From assembly GCA_029212275.1 (NCBI GenBank), contig JARGOI010000120.1, positions 1-7,098 of the forward strand: a stretch of DNA of 7,098 bases, given 5' to 3'. The number at the start of each line of letters is the position of its first letter. The first letter of the stretch is position 1. Both the position numbers and the translations under genes were made by a program. This document shows positions 1 through 5,709 of the stretch, piece after piece. The notes under the pieces were generated by a model. It did no database searches and was not told where the DNA came from. It was given only the letters and a program-made list of their open reading frames with translations. Source of the stretch: Thalassolituus sp. (GTDB taxonomy: Bacteria; Pseudomonadota; Gammaproteobacteria; Pseudomonadales; Oceanobacteraceae).

Positions 1-404
1 AACCGGTGATGTTTGACGAGTTATCGGATCACATTGCCAGCAAAGCAAAATCAAAACCCGGGGAAGATTTTTCGCACTATTTGATCGAGAAGAAAAAAGA
101 AGTTCGCCAAAATCAAAACTCGGCCCAATCAAGATTAACCCCAGAGCAATTGGTCGCTCAGGGGGCTCCCTCGTTGGAGGTAGCCGAAGCGGTTAAAGCC
201 GAGCTGATTCCAGATCGCAAACAACTGCGTGGATTCATTCGCTACAGTGGCAAAACCAAAGATGTGAGCCTCAGCTTTTCCGCCAATATGTTAGGCGAAG
301 CCATCGAGTTTGATGCCCTGCAAAAACGCTTAATCATTCATAAAATTCCCGAAAGTTTATTAAAACAACTGAAAGGGAAATCAAAATACGACGACGAAGG
401 CTAA
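1..404 (+). CDS. ndpA: C-terminal part of NdpA/YejK-like nucleoid-associated protein (5' partial)
   Basis: The frame is open to the left edge: the first full codon is at position 3, and the GTG at 6 and ATG at 9 are probably internal. Only about 133 residues are visible, against roughly 335 in the NdpA/YejK family, so the N-terminal two thirds are missing. The family assignment rests on the last ~60 residues, counted from the GTG at 6. PDRKQLRGFIRYSG (69-82), then VSLSFSANMLGEAIEFD (87-103), then LIIHKIPESLLKQL (109-122) match in order the family C-terminus as I recall it from E. coli YejK: PADRSTLRQL, then a (L/I)xFDxxLLGExxxxD stretch, then LTIKGxPxxLRDQL. Members bind the nucleoid; their exact role is poorly defined. 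The stretch at residues 10-60 is charged, Gln- and Lys-rich and not recognisable. The gene converges with the - strand gene ending at 435, and no clear terminator is seen in the 30-bp gap. Confidence 0.68.
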   Translation, partial: PVMFDELSDHIASKAKSKPGEDFSHYLIEKKKEVRQNQNSAQSRLTPEQLVAQGAPSLEVAEAVKAELIPDRKQLRGFIRYSGKTKDVSLSFSANMLGEAIEFDALQKRLIIHKIPESLLKQLKGKSKYDDEG

Positions 405-434
405 ACTTTGAATCAGATTAAGCGCTGAATCCGT

Positions 435-671
435 TTAATAGGTCGAATTGGGGGTCTGGTCGGGGTTTACGTCGCCGTACACCTCTTCCGGATCAACGCC
501 ATTAATGAGCAATACTTCGCGCACCGCTTCGATGTGATCCAGCACCGTTTGATAGCGCTCACCGTATTCGTATCTTGTGACCTCGATGGCTTTCGGCATA
601 TAAGTAAAGGCAATTTTCAAGGCCGCGAGTGATGCCTCGTCTAATAATACTGATGCTTCTTCTGTGCTCAT
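435..671 (-). CDS. hypothetical acidic 78-residue protein
   Basis: I do not recognise this protein. The frame runs up to a TTG at 734, but the best start is the ATG at 671, because GGAG (678-681) lies 6 nt ahead of it. The ATG at 683 overlaps that ribosome binding site and has no site of its own, and the region 684-734 is AT-rich and not coding-like. The resulting 78 residues begin MSTEEASVLLDEA, contain an Ala/Leu-rich probably helical stretch (ASLAALKIAFTYMPKAIEV), a Tyr/Arg-rich segment (TRYEYGERYQTVLDHIEAVREVLL), and an acidic Pro-containing tail (NGVDPEEVYGDVNPDQTP). No signal peptide, transmembrane segment or cysteine is present, so a cytosolic location is likely. It lies 63 bp downstream of rsuA on the same strand and could be co-transcribed with it. 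Coding status is supported by the ribosome binding site and a balanced residue composition, not by homology. Confidence 0.6.
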   Translation of the reverse strand: MSTEEASVLLDEASLAALKIAFTYMPKAIEVTRYEYGERYQTVLDHIEAVREVLLINGVDPEEVYGDVNPDQTPNSTY

Positions 672-677
672 CTTATG

Positions 678-681
678 CTCC
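678..681 (-). promoter_or_regulatory. ribosome binding site that sets the start of the 78-residue gene
   Basis: On the - strand the sequence reads GGAG, then CATAAG, then ATG, a 6-nt spacing. This favours the ATG at 671 over the in-frame ATG at 683 and the TTG at 734. Confidence 0.6.
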
Positions 682-734
682 ATAGTTTCTGATTTTAAGA
701 ACTGGCTATTCAAATAAAAAATAATATTTAACAA

Positions 735-1475
735 TTAACCATCGACTTCGTGCGCAGTTAATTCTCGCGCATCTAGTTCGCGCCCATTTAATTCACGCCA
801 ATGTCCCGGCGCTAACTCTGGCTCTAACTGAATGTGACCGATATGACTGCGGTGCAGCGCCAACACCGGATTACGAAACCGTCCGAACATGCGTTTTATT
901 TGATGGTAGCGCCCTTCTTCCAACACAACTTGGGCAACGCATGGAGCCAAGCGTTCTAATACGGCTGGCCGTGTGGTGATGTCTTCGTAAGGGAAATACA
1001 ACCCTTCGGCAAAGGCAGCAATGCACTCATCCGAAATCGGATGCTCAACGGTCACTTGATAGGTTTTTGCGACTTTATTCTCGGGTGACATCAATCGTTT
1101 TGACCAAGCGCTGTCATTAGTCAGCAACAGCAATCCGGTCGAGTGCAAATCCAAACGTCCAACAATATGCAGTTGTGAGCGAATGTCTGGCGCTAAGCCT
1201 TCTAGACAAGAGATCACCGTATCATGTTCTTCATCCCTTGTGGCACTGACCACCCCAGCGGGCTTATTCAGCATCACATAACAACGTCGATTGTCTTGTA
1301 CGATTTCCCCATCCACGATGACCTGCGAAAATTGATCAATCGCTTGGCGTGTATCTTGTGCCACAACACCATCGACCAGCACGCGCTGTTGTGCCAACCA
1401 CAGCCGTATGTCGCCTTTCGGAACCCCTAAGTGCATACTCAAAAAACGGTCTAAACGAAATTTATTAGAGGCCAT
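735..1475 (-). CDS. rsuA: 16S rRNA pseudouridine synthase, RsuA family
   Basis: RsuA-type enzymes convert a uridine of 16S rRNA (U516 in E. coli) to pseudouridine during small-subunit assembly. The 246-residue protein is slightly longer than E. coli RsuA (about 231). Residues 6-60 form an S4 RNA-binding domain (FRLDRFLSMHLGVPKGDIR, then RVLVDGVVAQD). RCYVMLNKPAGVVSATRD (64-81) begins the catalytic domain. GRLDLHSTGLLLLTND (106-121) holds the presumed catalytic Asp109. KTYQVTVEHPI (137-147) and EEGRYHQIKRMF (187-198) are hallmark motifs of the RsuA/RluB/E/F group. LHRSHIGHIQLEPELAPGHWREL (207-229) matches the end of RsuA better than RluB, RluE or RluF, though the exact target base is inferred. 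The ATG at 1475 has only a weak purine-rich region (AAAGA) upstream, but it gives the expected S4 N-terminus. Residues 227-246 form four degenerate pentapeptides, described separately. Confidence 0.88.
   Translation of the reverse strand: MASNKFRLDRFLSMHLGVPKGDIRLWLAQQRVLVDGVVAQDTRQAIDQFSQVIVDGEIVQDNRRCYVMLNKPAGVVSATRDEEHDTVISCLEGLAPDIRSQLHIVGRLDLHSTGLLLLTNDSAWSKRLMSPENKVAKTYQVTVEHPISDECIAAFAEGLYFPYEDITTRPAVLERLAPCVAQVVLEEGRYHQIKRMFGRFRNPVLALHRSHIGHIQLEPELAPGHWRELNGRELDARELTAHEVDG
738..797 (-). repeat. four degenerate 15-bp units at the 3' end of rsuA
   Basis: The last 20 codons of rsuA encode RELNG, RELDA, RELTA and HEVDG, four consecutive five-residue units ending right at the stop. The first unit overlaps the normal family ending (APGHWREL), so the other three look like an extension. 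The units differ mainly at third codon positions and in the last two residues of each unit, so any duplication is old or the similarity is partly chance. Confidence 0.55.
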
Positions 1476-1546
1476 GGTTTTTCTTTAACGTACTATCTTT
1501 TGCGTTCATCTTAAGTGAGAGAGATTGCCAAAAGGTGTCGTTAAAA

Positions 1547-1560
1547 ACTGACAAATCAGT
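1547..1560. other. small perfect hairpin in the rsuA-ureD divergent gap
   Basis: ACTGA, a CAAA loop, then TCAGT form a 5-bp perfect stem. Read on the - strand it is followed directly by five T, so it resembles a very weak terminator or attenuator in the rsuA leader, 72 bp ahead of the rsuA start. The stem is short and AT-containing, so its function is uncertain. Apart from this and the elements at 1684-1763, I see nothing in the gap 1476-1770 that I can support. Confidence 0.25.
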
Positions 1561-1683
1561 CAATGCCTGTCGGTTATTTATCATTGTTCCGATATTCTGC
1601 TTTGTCATTTTAAAAACGGTCATCTTGAAAAAGTGCCATGTTTGAATTGGTTTTTTAAAGCTGAGTTTCCAATTTCTACAACT

Positions 1684-1699
1684 ATCTGCAATCGCAGAT
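1684..1699. promoter_or_regulatory. 16-bp inverted repeat, candidate operator upstream of ureD
   Basis: ATCTGC, AATC, GCAGAT is a perfect 6-bp inverted repeat with a 4-bp centre. Outside it, ACAA (1678-1681) and TTGT (1699-1702) add partial symmetry. It ends at the first base of a candidate -35 hexamer, a usual place for a regulator site. There is no T-run after it on the + strand, so it is not a terminator. It does not match the NtrC consensus (TGCACC-N5-GGTGCA) or a NikR-type site. The regulator is unknown. Confidence 0.4.
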
Positions 1700-1727
1700 T
1701 GTGATTTTACGCTCAATTAGGTACAAA
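1699..1727 (+). promoter_or_regulatory. candidate sigma-70 promoter of the urease operon
   Basis: A -35-like TTGTGA (1699-1704) and a -10-like TACAAA (1722-1727) are separated by exactly 17 bp, each matching four of six consensus positions. Transcription would begin near 1734, leaving a leader of about 37 nt with the ureD ribosome binding site. This is the best candidate in the gap, but neither hexamer is strong. No credible sigma-54 -24/-12 pair was found on the + strand here. Confidence 0.35.
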
Positions 1728-1757
1728 ATAAGAAGTTTCACAATTCATTCATAATAA

Positions 1758-1763
1758 AAGGAG
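1758..1763 (+). promoter_or_regulatory. strong ribosome binding site that sets the ureD GTG start
   Basis: AAGGAG lies 7 nt ahead of the GTG at 1771. It is the strongest ribosome binding site in the window and supports a GTG start for ureD. Confidence 0.75.
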
Positions 1764-1770
1764 AAACGGC

Positions 1771-2673
1771 GTGAACCTGCCTGCAAGGCCATTCACTGCT
1801 ACGCCTACCGTGCCTTCCAGCTGGCATGCACATTTGGCGCTCACCATCGCGCGCACAGCACGCGGTTCTCGCCTCACCCGCAGCGAGCATACTGGGCCAT
1901 TGTACGTTCAAAAGCCGTTTTACCCCGAAGGCGCAGACTGCGCTCATATTTATTTGTTACACCCACCCGGCGGCTTAGTATCCGGCGACTTACTCGGCAT
2001 TGATATCGACGTTAACGAACATGCTCACGCTCTGGTGACCACTCCCGGCGCAGGTCGAGTATATCGTGCTCGCGACGATGGCTTACTGCAACGTCAGCAT
2101 ACCCAATTGCGTGTGGCAGACAACGCCATGTTGGAGTGGATGCCGTTAGAAACCATTTTGTTTCCTAAATCCAAAGGGCAATTACGCACCCGTGTCGACT
2201 TAGGCACCGACAGTTTTTTTATTGGCTGGGACATTCTCAGCCTTGGTCTGCCCGCCAACGACATTGCCTTAGATACCGATTGCAGCCTCGACCAAAGTTT
2301 GCGAATTTATCGCGACGGTCGCTTGCTGTTAAACGAACGTTTGGTATTACGCGAAGGCAACCATCATTTACTGACCGCTGCCGCAGGCTTTCGCCATTTA
2401 CCGGTGCAAGGCGTATTAGTGGCTGGGCCGTTTGTAAGCGAAGACGATAAAAAAGCAGCGCAAACGTTAATCACTGAGTTGCAGCAGGTCTGCGAACAAA
2501 ATAAAAGCGTAGTCCCGCTATCTGGCGTCACCTTAAACGGCGAATTTATTGTAGTGCGTTGCTTAGGACGATGCAGCTCAGAAGCGCGCGAATTATTGGT
2601 CAAAGCATGGACCAAAATTCGTCCCGAAGTGATGCAGCGCCCTGCGTGTGCGCCGCGTATTTGGGCGACTTAA
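1771..2673 (+). CDS. ureD: urease accessory protein UreD
   Basis: UreD (UreH in some genera) is the scaffold that binds apo-urease (UreABC) and recruits UreF and UreG for nickel insertion in the cytoplasm. The 300-residue length fits the family (about 270-300). The conserved blocks occur in order: GPLYVQKPFYPEG (42-54), LLHPPGGLVSGD (62-73), TTPGAGRVYRA (90-100), LEWMPLETILFP (121-132), GWDILSLGLPA (152-162) and the usual C-terminal ending RPACAPRIWAT (290-300). The first ~40 residues are variable, as expected for the family. The start is the GTG at 1771, supported by AAGGAG 7 nt upstream. It is the first gene of the operon and is followed by a 75-bp spacer before ureA, as in the Klebsiella-type ureDABCEFG order. 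Confidence 0.95.
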   Translation: MNLPARPFTATPTVPSSWHAHLALTIARTARGSRLTRSEHTGPLYVQKPFYPEGADCAHIYLLHPPGGLVSGDLLGIDIDVNEHAHALVTTPGAGRVYRARDDGLLQRQHTQLRVADNAMLEWMPLETILFPKSKGQLRTRVDLGTDSFFIGWDILSLGLPANDIALDTDCSLDQSLRIYRDGRLLLNERLVLREGNHHLLTAAAGFRHLPVQGVLVAGPFVSEDDKKAAQTLITELQQVCEQNKSVVPLSGVTLNGEFIVVRCLGRCSSEARELLVKAWTKIRPEVMQRPACAPRIWAT

Positions 2674-2686
2674 AAAATCGAAATAC

Positions 2687-2701
2687 AGCTAAAACTTAGC
2701 T
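2687..2701 (+). other. perfect inverted repeat in the ureD-ureA spacer
   Basis: AGCTAA, AAC, TTAGCT is a 6-bp perfect stem with a 3-nt loop, starting 14 nt after the ureD stop. It is followed by A-rich sequence, not a T-run, so it is not an intrinsic terminator. It could be an mRNA-stabilising hairpin or a processing site between the accessory gene and the structural genes. Function is inferred only from position. Confidence 0.35.
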
Positions 2702-2748
2702 CTAAAAAATAGACGTTTTATACAAGATTGACATTGAGGTAATGATAT

Positions 2749-3051
2749 ATGGAATTACTCCCACGCGAAAAAGACAAGCTGCTGTTATTTACCGCAGCCT
2801 TGCTTGCAGAGCGTCGTTTAAATCGCGGCTTAAAATTAAATTATCCCGAAGCCATGGCTTTTTTATCCATGGAAATTATCGAAGGTGCGCGCGATGGCAA
2901 AACCGTGGCTGAATTAATGAGCTACGGCAAAACACTTCTTACTGCAGATCAAGTGATGGACGGAGTGCCTGAATTAATTCACGAAGTTCAGGTAGAAGCG
3001 ACATTTCCAGATGGCACCAAATTAGTCACTGTGCACGAACCCATTGTTTAA
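2749..3051 (+). CDS. ureA: urease subunit gamma UreA
   Basis: This is the smallest structural subunit of urease, which packs with UreB and UreC into the (alpha-beta-gamma)3 enzyme. The length is exactly the usual 100 residues. Family motifs include MELLPREKDKLLLFTAALLA (1-20), RRLNRGLKLNYPEAMAFLS (22-40), EIIEGARDGKTVAELM (42-57), LLTADQVMDGVPELIHEVQV (62-81) and EATFPDGTKLVTVHEPI (83-99). A ribosome binding site, GAGGT (2736-2740), stands 8 nt ahead of the ATG. The separate UreA and UreB (not fused as in Helicobacter) are typical of most bacteria. It has its own strong translation signal after a 75-bp spacer, fitting the need for large amounts of structural subunits compared with UreD. Confidence 0.97.
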   Translation: MELLPREKDKLLLFTAALLAERRLNRGLKLNYPEAMAFLSMEIIEGARDGKTVAELMSYGKTLLTADQVMDGVPELIHEVQVEATFPDGTKLVTVHEPIV

Positions 3052-3095
3052 AAACGCCGGTAATGATCACGTTATCTGACATGACGTTTTTTAAA
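3047..3095 (+). other. long-range AT-rich inverted repeat spanning the ureA-ureB spacer
   Basis: TTTAAAAACG (3047-3056), which includes the ureA stop codon, is complementary to CGTTTTTTAAA (3085-3095) with one bulged T, giving about 10 bp around a 28-nt loop. The right arm ends 4 nt before the ureB ribosome binding site (3100-3105). It may form a stem closing the spacer, but it is AT-rich and could be chance. It is unlikely to be a terminator, because ureB and ureC must be transcribed through it. Confidence 0.25.
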
Positions 3096-3112
3096 TTAAA
3101 GAGGTAAATATT

Positions 3113-3433
3113 ATGATTCCAGGTGAAATAATTGCCGCACCCGGCCACATTATTCTCAATGAAGGTCGAGAAACCCTGACACTGCGTGTCGAAAACACCG
3201 GCGACCGTCCGGTACAAGTGGGTTCGCATTACCACTTTTACGAAACCAATTTGGCGCTCACCTTTGACCGCGAAAAAACCAAAGGCTTTCGCTTGAACAT
3301 TGCCTCTGGCACAGCGGTTCGATTCGAACCCGGTCAAGGTCGCGAAGTCGAATTAGTCGCCTATGTTGGAGATCGCAAAGCGTACGGTTTCCGTGGCGAC
3401 GTGATGGGCAGTTTGGATGGAGATGCATCATGA
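3113..3433 (+). CDS. ureB: urease subunit beta UreB
   Basis: This structural subunit forms the beta-sandwich that links UreA and UreC in the urease trimer. Its 106 residues are normal for the family. It starts with the highly conserved MIPGEIIAAPGHIILNEGRE (1-20) and continues with LRVENTGDRPVQVGSHYHF (24-42), the main signature, then AVRFEPGQGREVELVAYVGDRKAYGF (68-93, cited here only by its ends: AVRFEPG and AYGF). A ribosome binding site, AGAGGT (3100-3105), is 7 nt ahead of the ATG. The stop codon overlaps the ureC start in ATGA, so ureB and ureC translation are probably coupled, which would help keep the subunits equimolar. The C-terminal tail GSLDGDAS is short, and its codons supply GGAG for ureC. 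Confidence 0.97.
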   Translation: MIPGEIIAAPGHIILNEGRETLTLRVENTGDRPVQVGSHYHFYETNLALTFDREKTKGFRLNIASGTAVRFEPGQGREVELVAYVGDRKAYGFRGDVMGSLDGDAS

Positions 3434-5154
3434 GCAAAGATACCAGCAAGAAAACTATGGATCGCACTGCCTACGCGCAAATGTTTGGTCCCACCGTCGG
3501 CGATAAAGTGCGCTTAGGCGACACCGAACTGTTTATCCAAATTGAAAAAGACTTCACTACCTACGGCGACGAAGTAAAATTCGGCGGCGGCAAAGTAATT
3601 CGTGATGGCATGGGCCAAAGTCAGTACACCAACGACACCGCGGTCGATTTAGTCATTACCAACGCCGTGGTACTCGACCATTGGGGCGTTGTTAAAGGCG
3701 ACGTCGGAATTAAAGCCGGACGCATTTTTGCCATTGGCAAAGCGGGCAACCCCGACATCCAAGACAACATCGATATTATTATTGGCCCCGGCACTGAAGT
3801 CATTGCCGGCGAAGGGTCAATTCTCACCGCCGGTGGTATTGATGCGCACATTCACTTTATTTGCCCACAGCAAGTCGAAGAAGCCCTAATGAGCGGCGTC
3901 ACCACCATGATCGGCGGTGGCACTGGCCCAGCGACAGGCACCAATGCAACGACCTGTACACCGGGCCCTTGGTACATTGGAAAAATGTTGCAAGCCACCG
4001 ACGATTTGCCAATGAACTTTGGCTTTTTAGGCAAAGGCAACGCCAGCTTACCGGCCGCTTTGGAAGAACAACTCGAAGCCGGTGCCTGTGGTTTAAAACT
4101 GCACGAAGATTGGGGCACCACACCCGCGTCTATCGACTGCTGTTTAAGCGTGGCAGAAAAATATGACGTACAAGTCGCGATTCATACCGACACCCTGAAC
4201 GAATCTGGCTTTGTTGATGACACCATTGGTGCGTTTAAAGATCGTGTAATTCATACCTACCACACCGAAGGCGCTGGCGGCGGTCACGCGCCCGACATTA
4301 TCCGAGCGTGCGCTTATCCCAACGTATTACCTTCGTCCACCAACCCAACGCGTCCGTACACCGCCAACACCGTCGACGAACACCTAGACATGCTGATGGT
4401 GTGTCATCACCTCGACAGCAGCATTCCCGAAGACGTCGCTTTTGCCGATTCGCGCATTCGTAAAGAGACCATCGCCGCGGAAGATATTTTCCACGACCGT
4501 GGTGCCTTCAGTATGATTTCTTCCGACTCGCAAGCCATGGGCCGTGTCGGTGAAGTGATCACACGAACTTGGCAAACCGCGCATAAAATGAAAACGCAAT
4601 TTGGCTTGTTGCCAGAAGACGAAGAGCTAGGTGCCGATAACTTTCGTGCCCGTCGCTACATCGCCAAATACACCATCAATCCCGCCATTACCCACGGCGT
4701 ATCGCACGAAATTGGTTCGATAGAACCCGGCAAACTGGCCGACTTAGTGTTGTGGAAACCGGCATTTTTTGCAGTAAAACCGTCGTTAATTATTAAAGGC
4801 GGCATGATAGCGGCCGCACCCATGGGCGACCCCAATGCCTCAATCCCCACGCCTCAGCCGGTGCATTATCGACTGATGTTCGGTGCACTAGGTCGTGCCG
4901 CGGCAACCAATTGCTTGACCTTTGTATCAGCGGCGGCATTAAAGAATGACGTTGGCACGAAACTGGGCCTGCATCGCAATTTAGCCGTGTGCAAAAATAC
5001 ACGTAATATTCGTAAATCCGACATGGTACTGAACGATTGGACGCCCAACATTACGGTCGATCCACAAACGTACGAAGTACGCGCTGACGGCGAACTATTG
5101 ACCTGTGAACCTGCCACCGTTTTACCCTTGGCGCAACTGTACAATTTATTTTAA
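3430..5154 (+). CDS. ureC: urease subunit alpha UreC, catalytic
   Basis: The catalytic subunit of nickel urease (urea amidohydrolase) hydrolyses urea to ammonia and carbamate in the cytoplasm. Its 574 residues compare with 567 in Klebsiella, with a constant +6 offset at the active site. Every key residue is present. Nickel ligands are His140 and His142 (DAHIHF), carbamylated Lys223 (GLKLHEDWG), His252 (AIHTDTLNESG), His278 (TYHTEGAGGGHAPD) and Asp366 (SSDSQAMGRVGE). The mobile-flap pair Cys325/His326 lies in MVCHHLD, and Arg342 is also kept. The ending LPLAQLYNLF is normal. The ATG overlaps the ureB stop by 4 bp, with GGAG (3419-3422) 7 nt ahead. Nothing suggests a truncated or inactive enzyme. 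The cytosolic maturation genes follow directly. Confidence 0.98.
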   Translation: MSKDTSKKTMDRTAYAQMFGPTVGDKVRLGDTELFIQIEKDFTTYGDEVKFGGGKVIRDGMGQSQYTNDTAVDLVITNAVVLDHWGVVKGDVGIKAGRIFAIGKAGNPDIQDNIDIIIGPGTEVIAGEGSILTAGGIDAHIHFICPQQVEEALMSGVTTMIGGGTGPATGTNATTCTPGPWYIGKMLQATDDLPMNFGFLGKGNASLPAALEEQLEAGACGLKLHEDWGTTPASIDCCLSVAEKYDVQVAIHTDTLNESGFVDDTIGAFKDRVIHTYHTEGAGGGHAPDIIRACAYPNVLPSSTNPTRPYTANTVDEHLDMLMVCHHLDSSIPEDVAFADSRIRKETIAAEDIFHDRGAFSMISSDSQAMGRVGEVITRTWQTAHKMKTQFGLLPEDEELGADNFRARRYIAKYTINPAITHGVSHEIGSIEPGKLADLVLWKPAFFAVKPSLIIKGGMIAAAPMGDPNASIPTPQPVHYRLMFGALGRAAATNCLTFVSAAALKNDVGTKLGLHRNLAVCKNTRNIRKSDMVLNDWTPNITVDPQTYEVRADGELLTCEPATVLPLAQLYNLF

Positions 5155-5166
5155 GGCAACCGCTTT

Positions 5167-5709
5167 ATGTATGACGTTTATGAACGAATAGGCACACATT
5201 GCCACGATGCTGTTATCGCCACGGTAATTCTTAATTACGAACAACGCGACCGTGGACGCATGCGTTTGCAAAGCACCGACGGCGCGGAAGTTCGATTATT
5301 TTTAGAACGTGGCAAACCACTGATTGTCGGTGAATATTTACGTGCCACCTGTGGCGCAATTATCCAAGTACAGGGGGCGGTAGAAGACGTTGCTCATGTC
5401 AGTTGCGACGACTGGCAAACCTTTGCCAAAGCCTGTTATCACTTAGGTAACCGTCACGTCAAAGTAGAAGTGGGTGAGCGTTTTTTACGCATAAAACCCG
5501 ACCATGTATTAGAAGACATGCTGCATTTATTGGGCTTAGTGGTCACCCACGAGAGTGCCGTATTTGTGCCAGAATCTGGTGCCTACGCTCCGGGATATGG
5601 TCATGGGCACTCTCACGATCACGATCACGACGAGCATTCTCACGGGAATAGCCATGACCATTCAGATGAACACGGGCACACAAAACATGGGAATAGCCAT
5701 GACCACTGA
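5167..5709 (+). CDS. ureE: urease nickel metallochaperone UreE with His-rich tail
   Basis: UreE is a dimeric cytosolic chaperone that binds nickel and hands it to UreG and the urease activation complex. The 180 residues comprise an N-terminal peptide-binding domain (about 1-75), a metal-binding domain (about 78-140) and a His-rich tail (145-180). YHLGNRHVKVEV (91-102) holds His97, equivalent to the dimer-interface nickel ligand His96 of Klebsiella UreE. DHVLEDMLHLLGL (112-124) is the second conserved block. The tail has 14 His in 36 residues, mixed with Asp, Gly and Ser (HGHSHDHDHDEHSH), and HGNSHDH occurs twice (159-165 and 174-180). AAGG (5153-5156) overlaps the ureC stop and lies 10 nt before the ATG, suggesting coupled translation. 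The last 11 bp overlap the start of ureF. An ordinary UreE without the tail ends near residue 145-150, so the tail is an extension known in some members. Confidence 0.95.
   Translation: MYDVYERIGTHCHDAVIATVILNYEQRDRGRMRLQSTDGAEVRLFLERGKPLIVGEYLRATCGAIIQVQGAVEDVAHVSCDDWQTFAKACYHLGNRHVKVEVGERFLRIKPDHVLEDMLHLLGLVVTHESAVFVPESGAYAPGYGHGHSHDHDHDEHSHGNSHDHSDEHGHTKHGNSHDH
5641..5705 (+). repeat. 20-bp direct repeat inside the ureE His tail, containing the ureF start
   Basis: CAYGGGAATAGCCATGACCA occurs at 5641-5660 (Y = C) and 5686-5705 (Y = T), 17 bases of it as an identical run. The copies are 45 bp apart, a multiple of three, so they keep both the ureE frame (HGNSHDH twice) and the ureF frame. 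Each copy has an ATG in the ureF frame (5654 and 5699). Similarity stops soon after each copy, so this is a short or decayed duplication. Confidence 0.8.

Noticed and set aside
6..11. GTG/ATG at the left edge as a true start of a 132-residue gene
   Set aside because: The frame is open to the edge and the product matches only the C-terminal part of a ~335-residue family, so a truncated longer gene is the simpler reading.
404..435. Possible bidirectional terminator between the two convergent genes
   Set aside because: Only the short AGCGCT palindrome is present, with no stable stem and no T-run.
1624..1640. TGGCAC-N5-CAAGA on the - strand, reminiscent of a sigma-54 -24/-12 promoter facing rsuA
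   Set aside because: The essential GC of the -12 element is missing, and rsuA is not a gene expected to be sigma-54 dependent.
1700..1715. TGTGA half-site suggesting a CRP operator
   Set aside because: The second half (GCTCA) does not match TCACA; one half-site is common by chance.
1465..1716. 83-codon open frame on the - strand in the rsuA-ureD gap, overlapping the rsuA start by 11 bp
   Set aside because: None of its possible starts that I checked has a ribosome binding site, the residue composition is random-looking, and it occupies the divergent control region.
2728..2733. Perfect TTGACA, a consensus -35 hexamer, ahead of ureA
   Set aside because: A -10 box at 16-18 bp spacing would fall inside the ureA coding start, beyond its ribosome binding site, so it cannot drive ureA.
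3621..5144. Several open frames of 64-101 codons within ureC in other frames and on the other strand
   Set aside because: They are shadows of a highly conserved coding gene, without their own start signals or recognisable domains.
5555..5698. Extended ureF start at 5555 adding 48 residues
   Set aside because: The added residues are the out-of-frame reading of the ureE His-tail codons, rich in Thr/Ile/Met repeats and unlike any UreF N-terminus; the 232-residue form has the family length.
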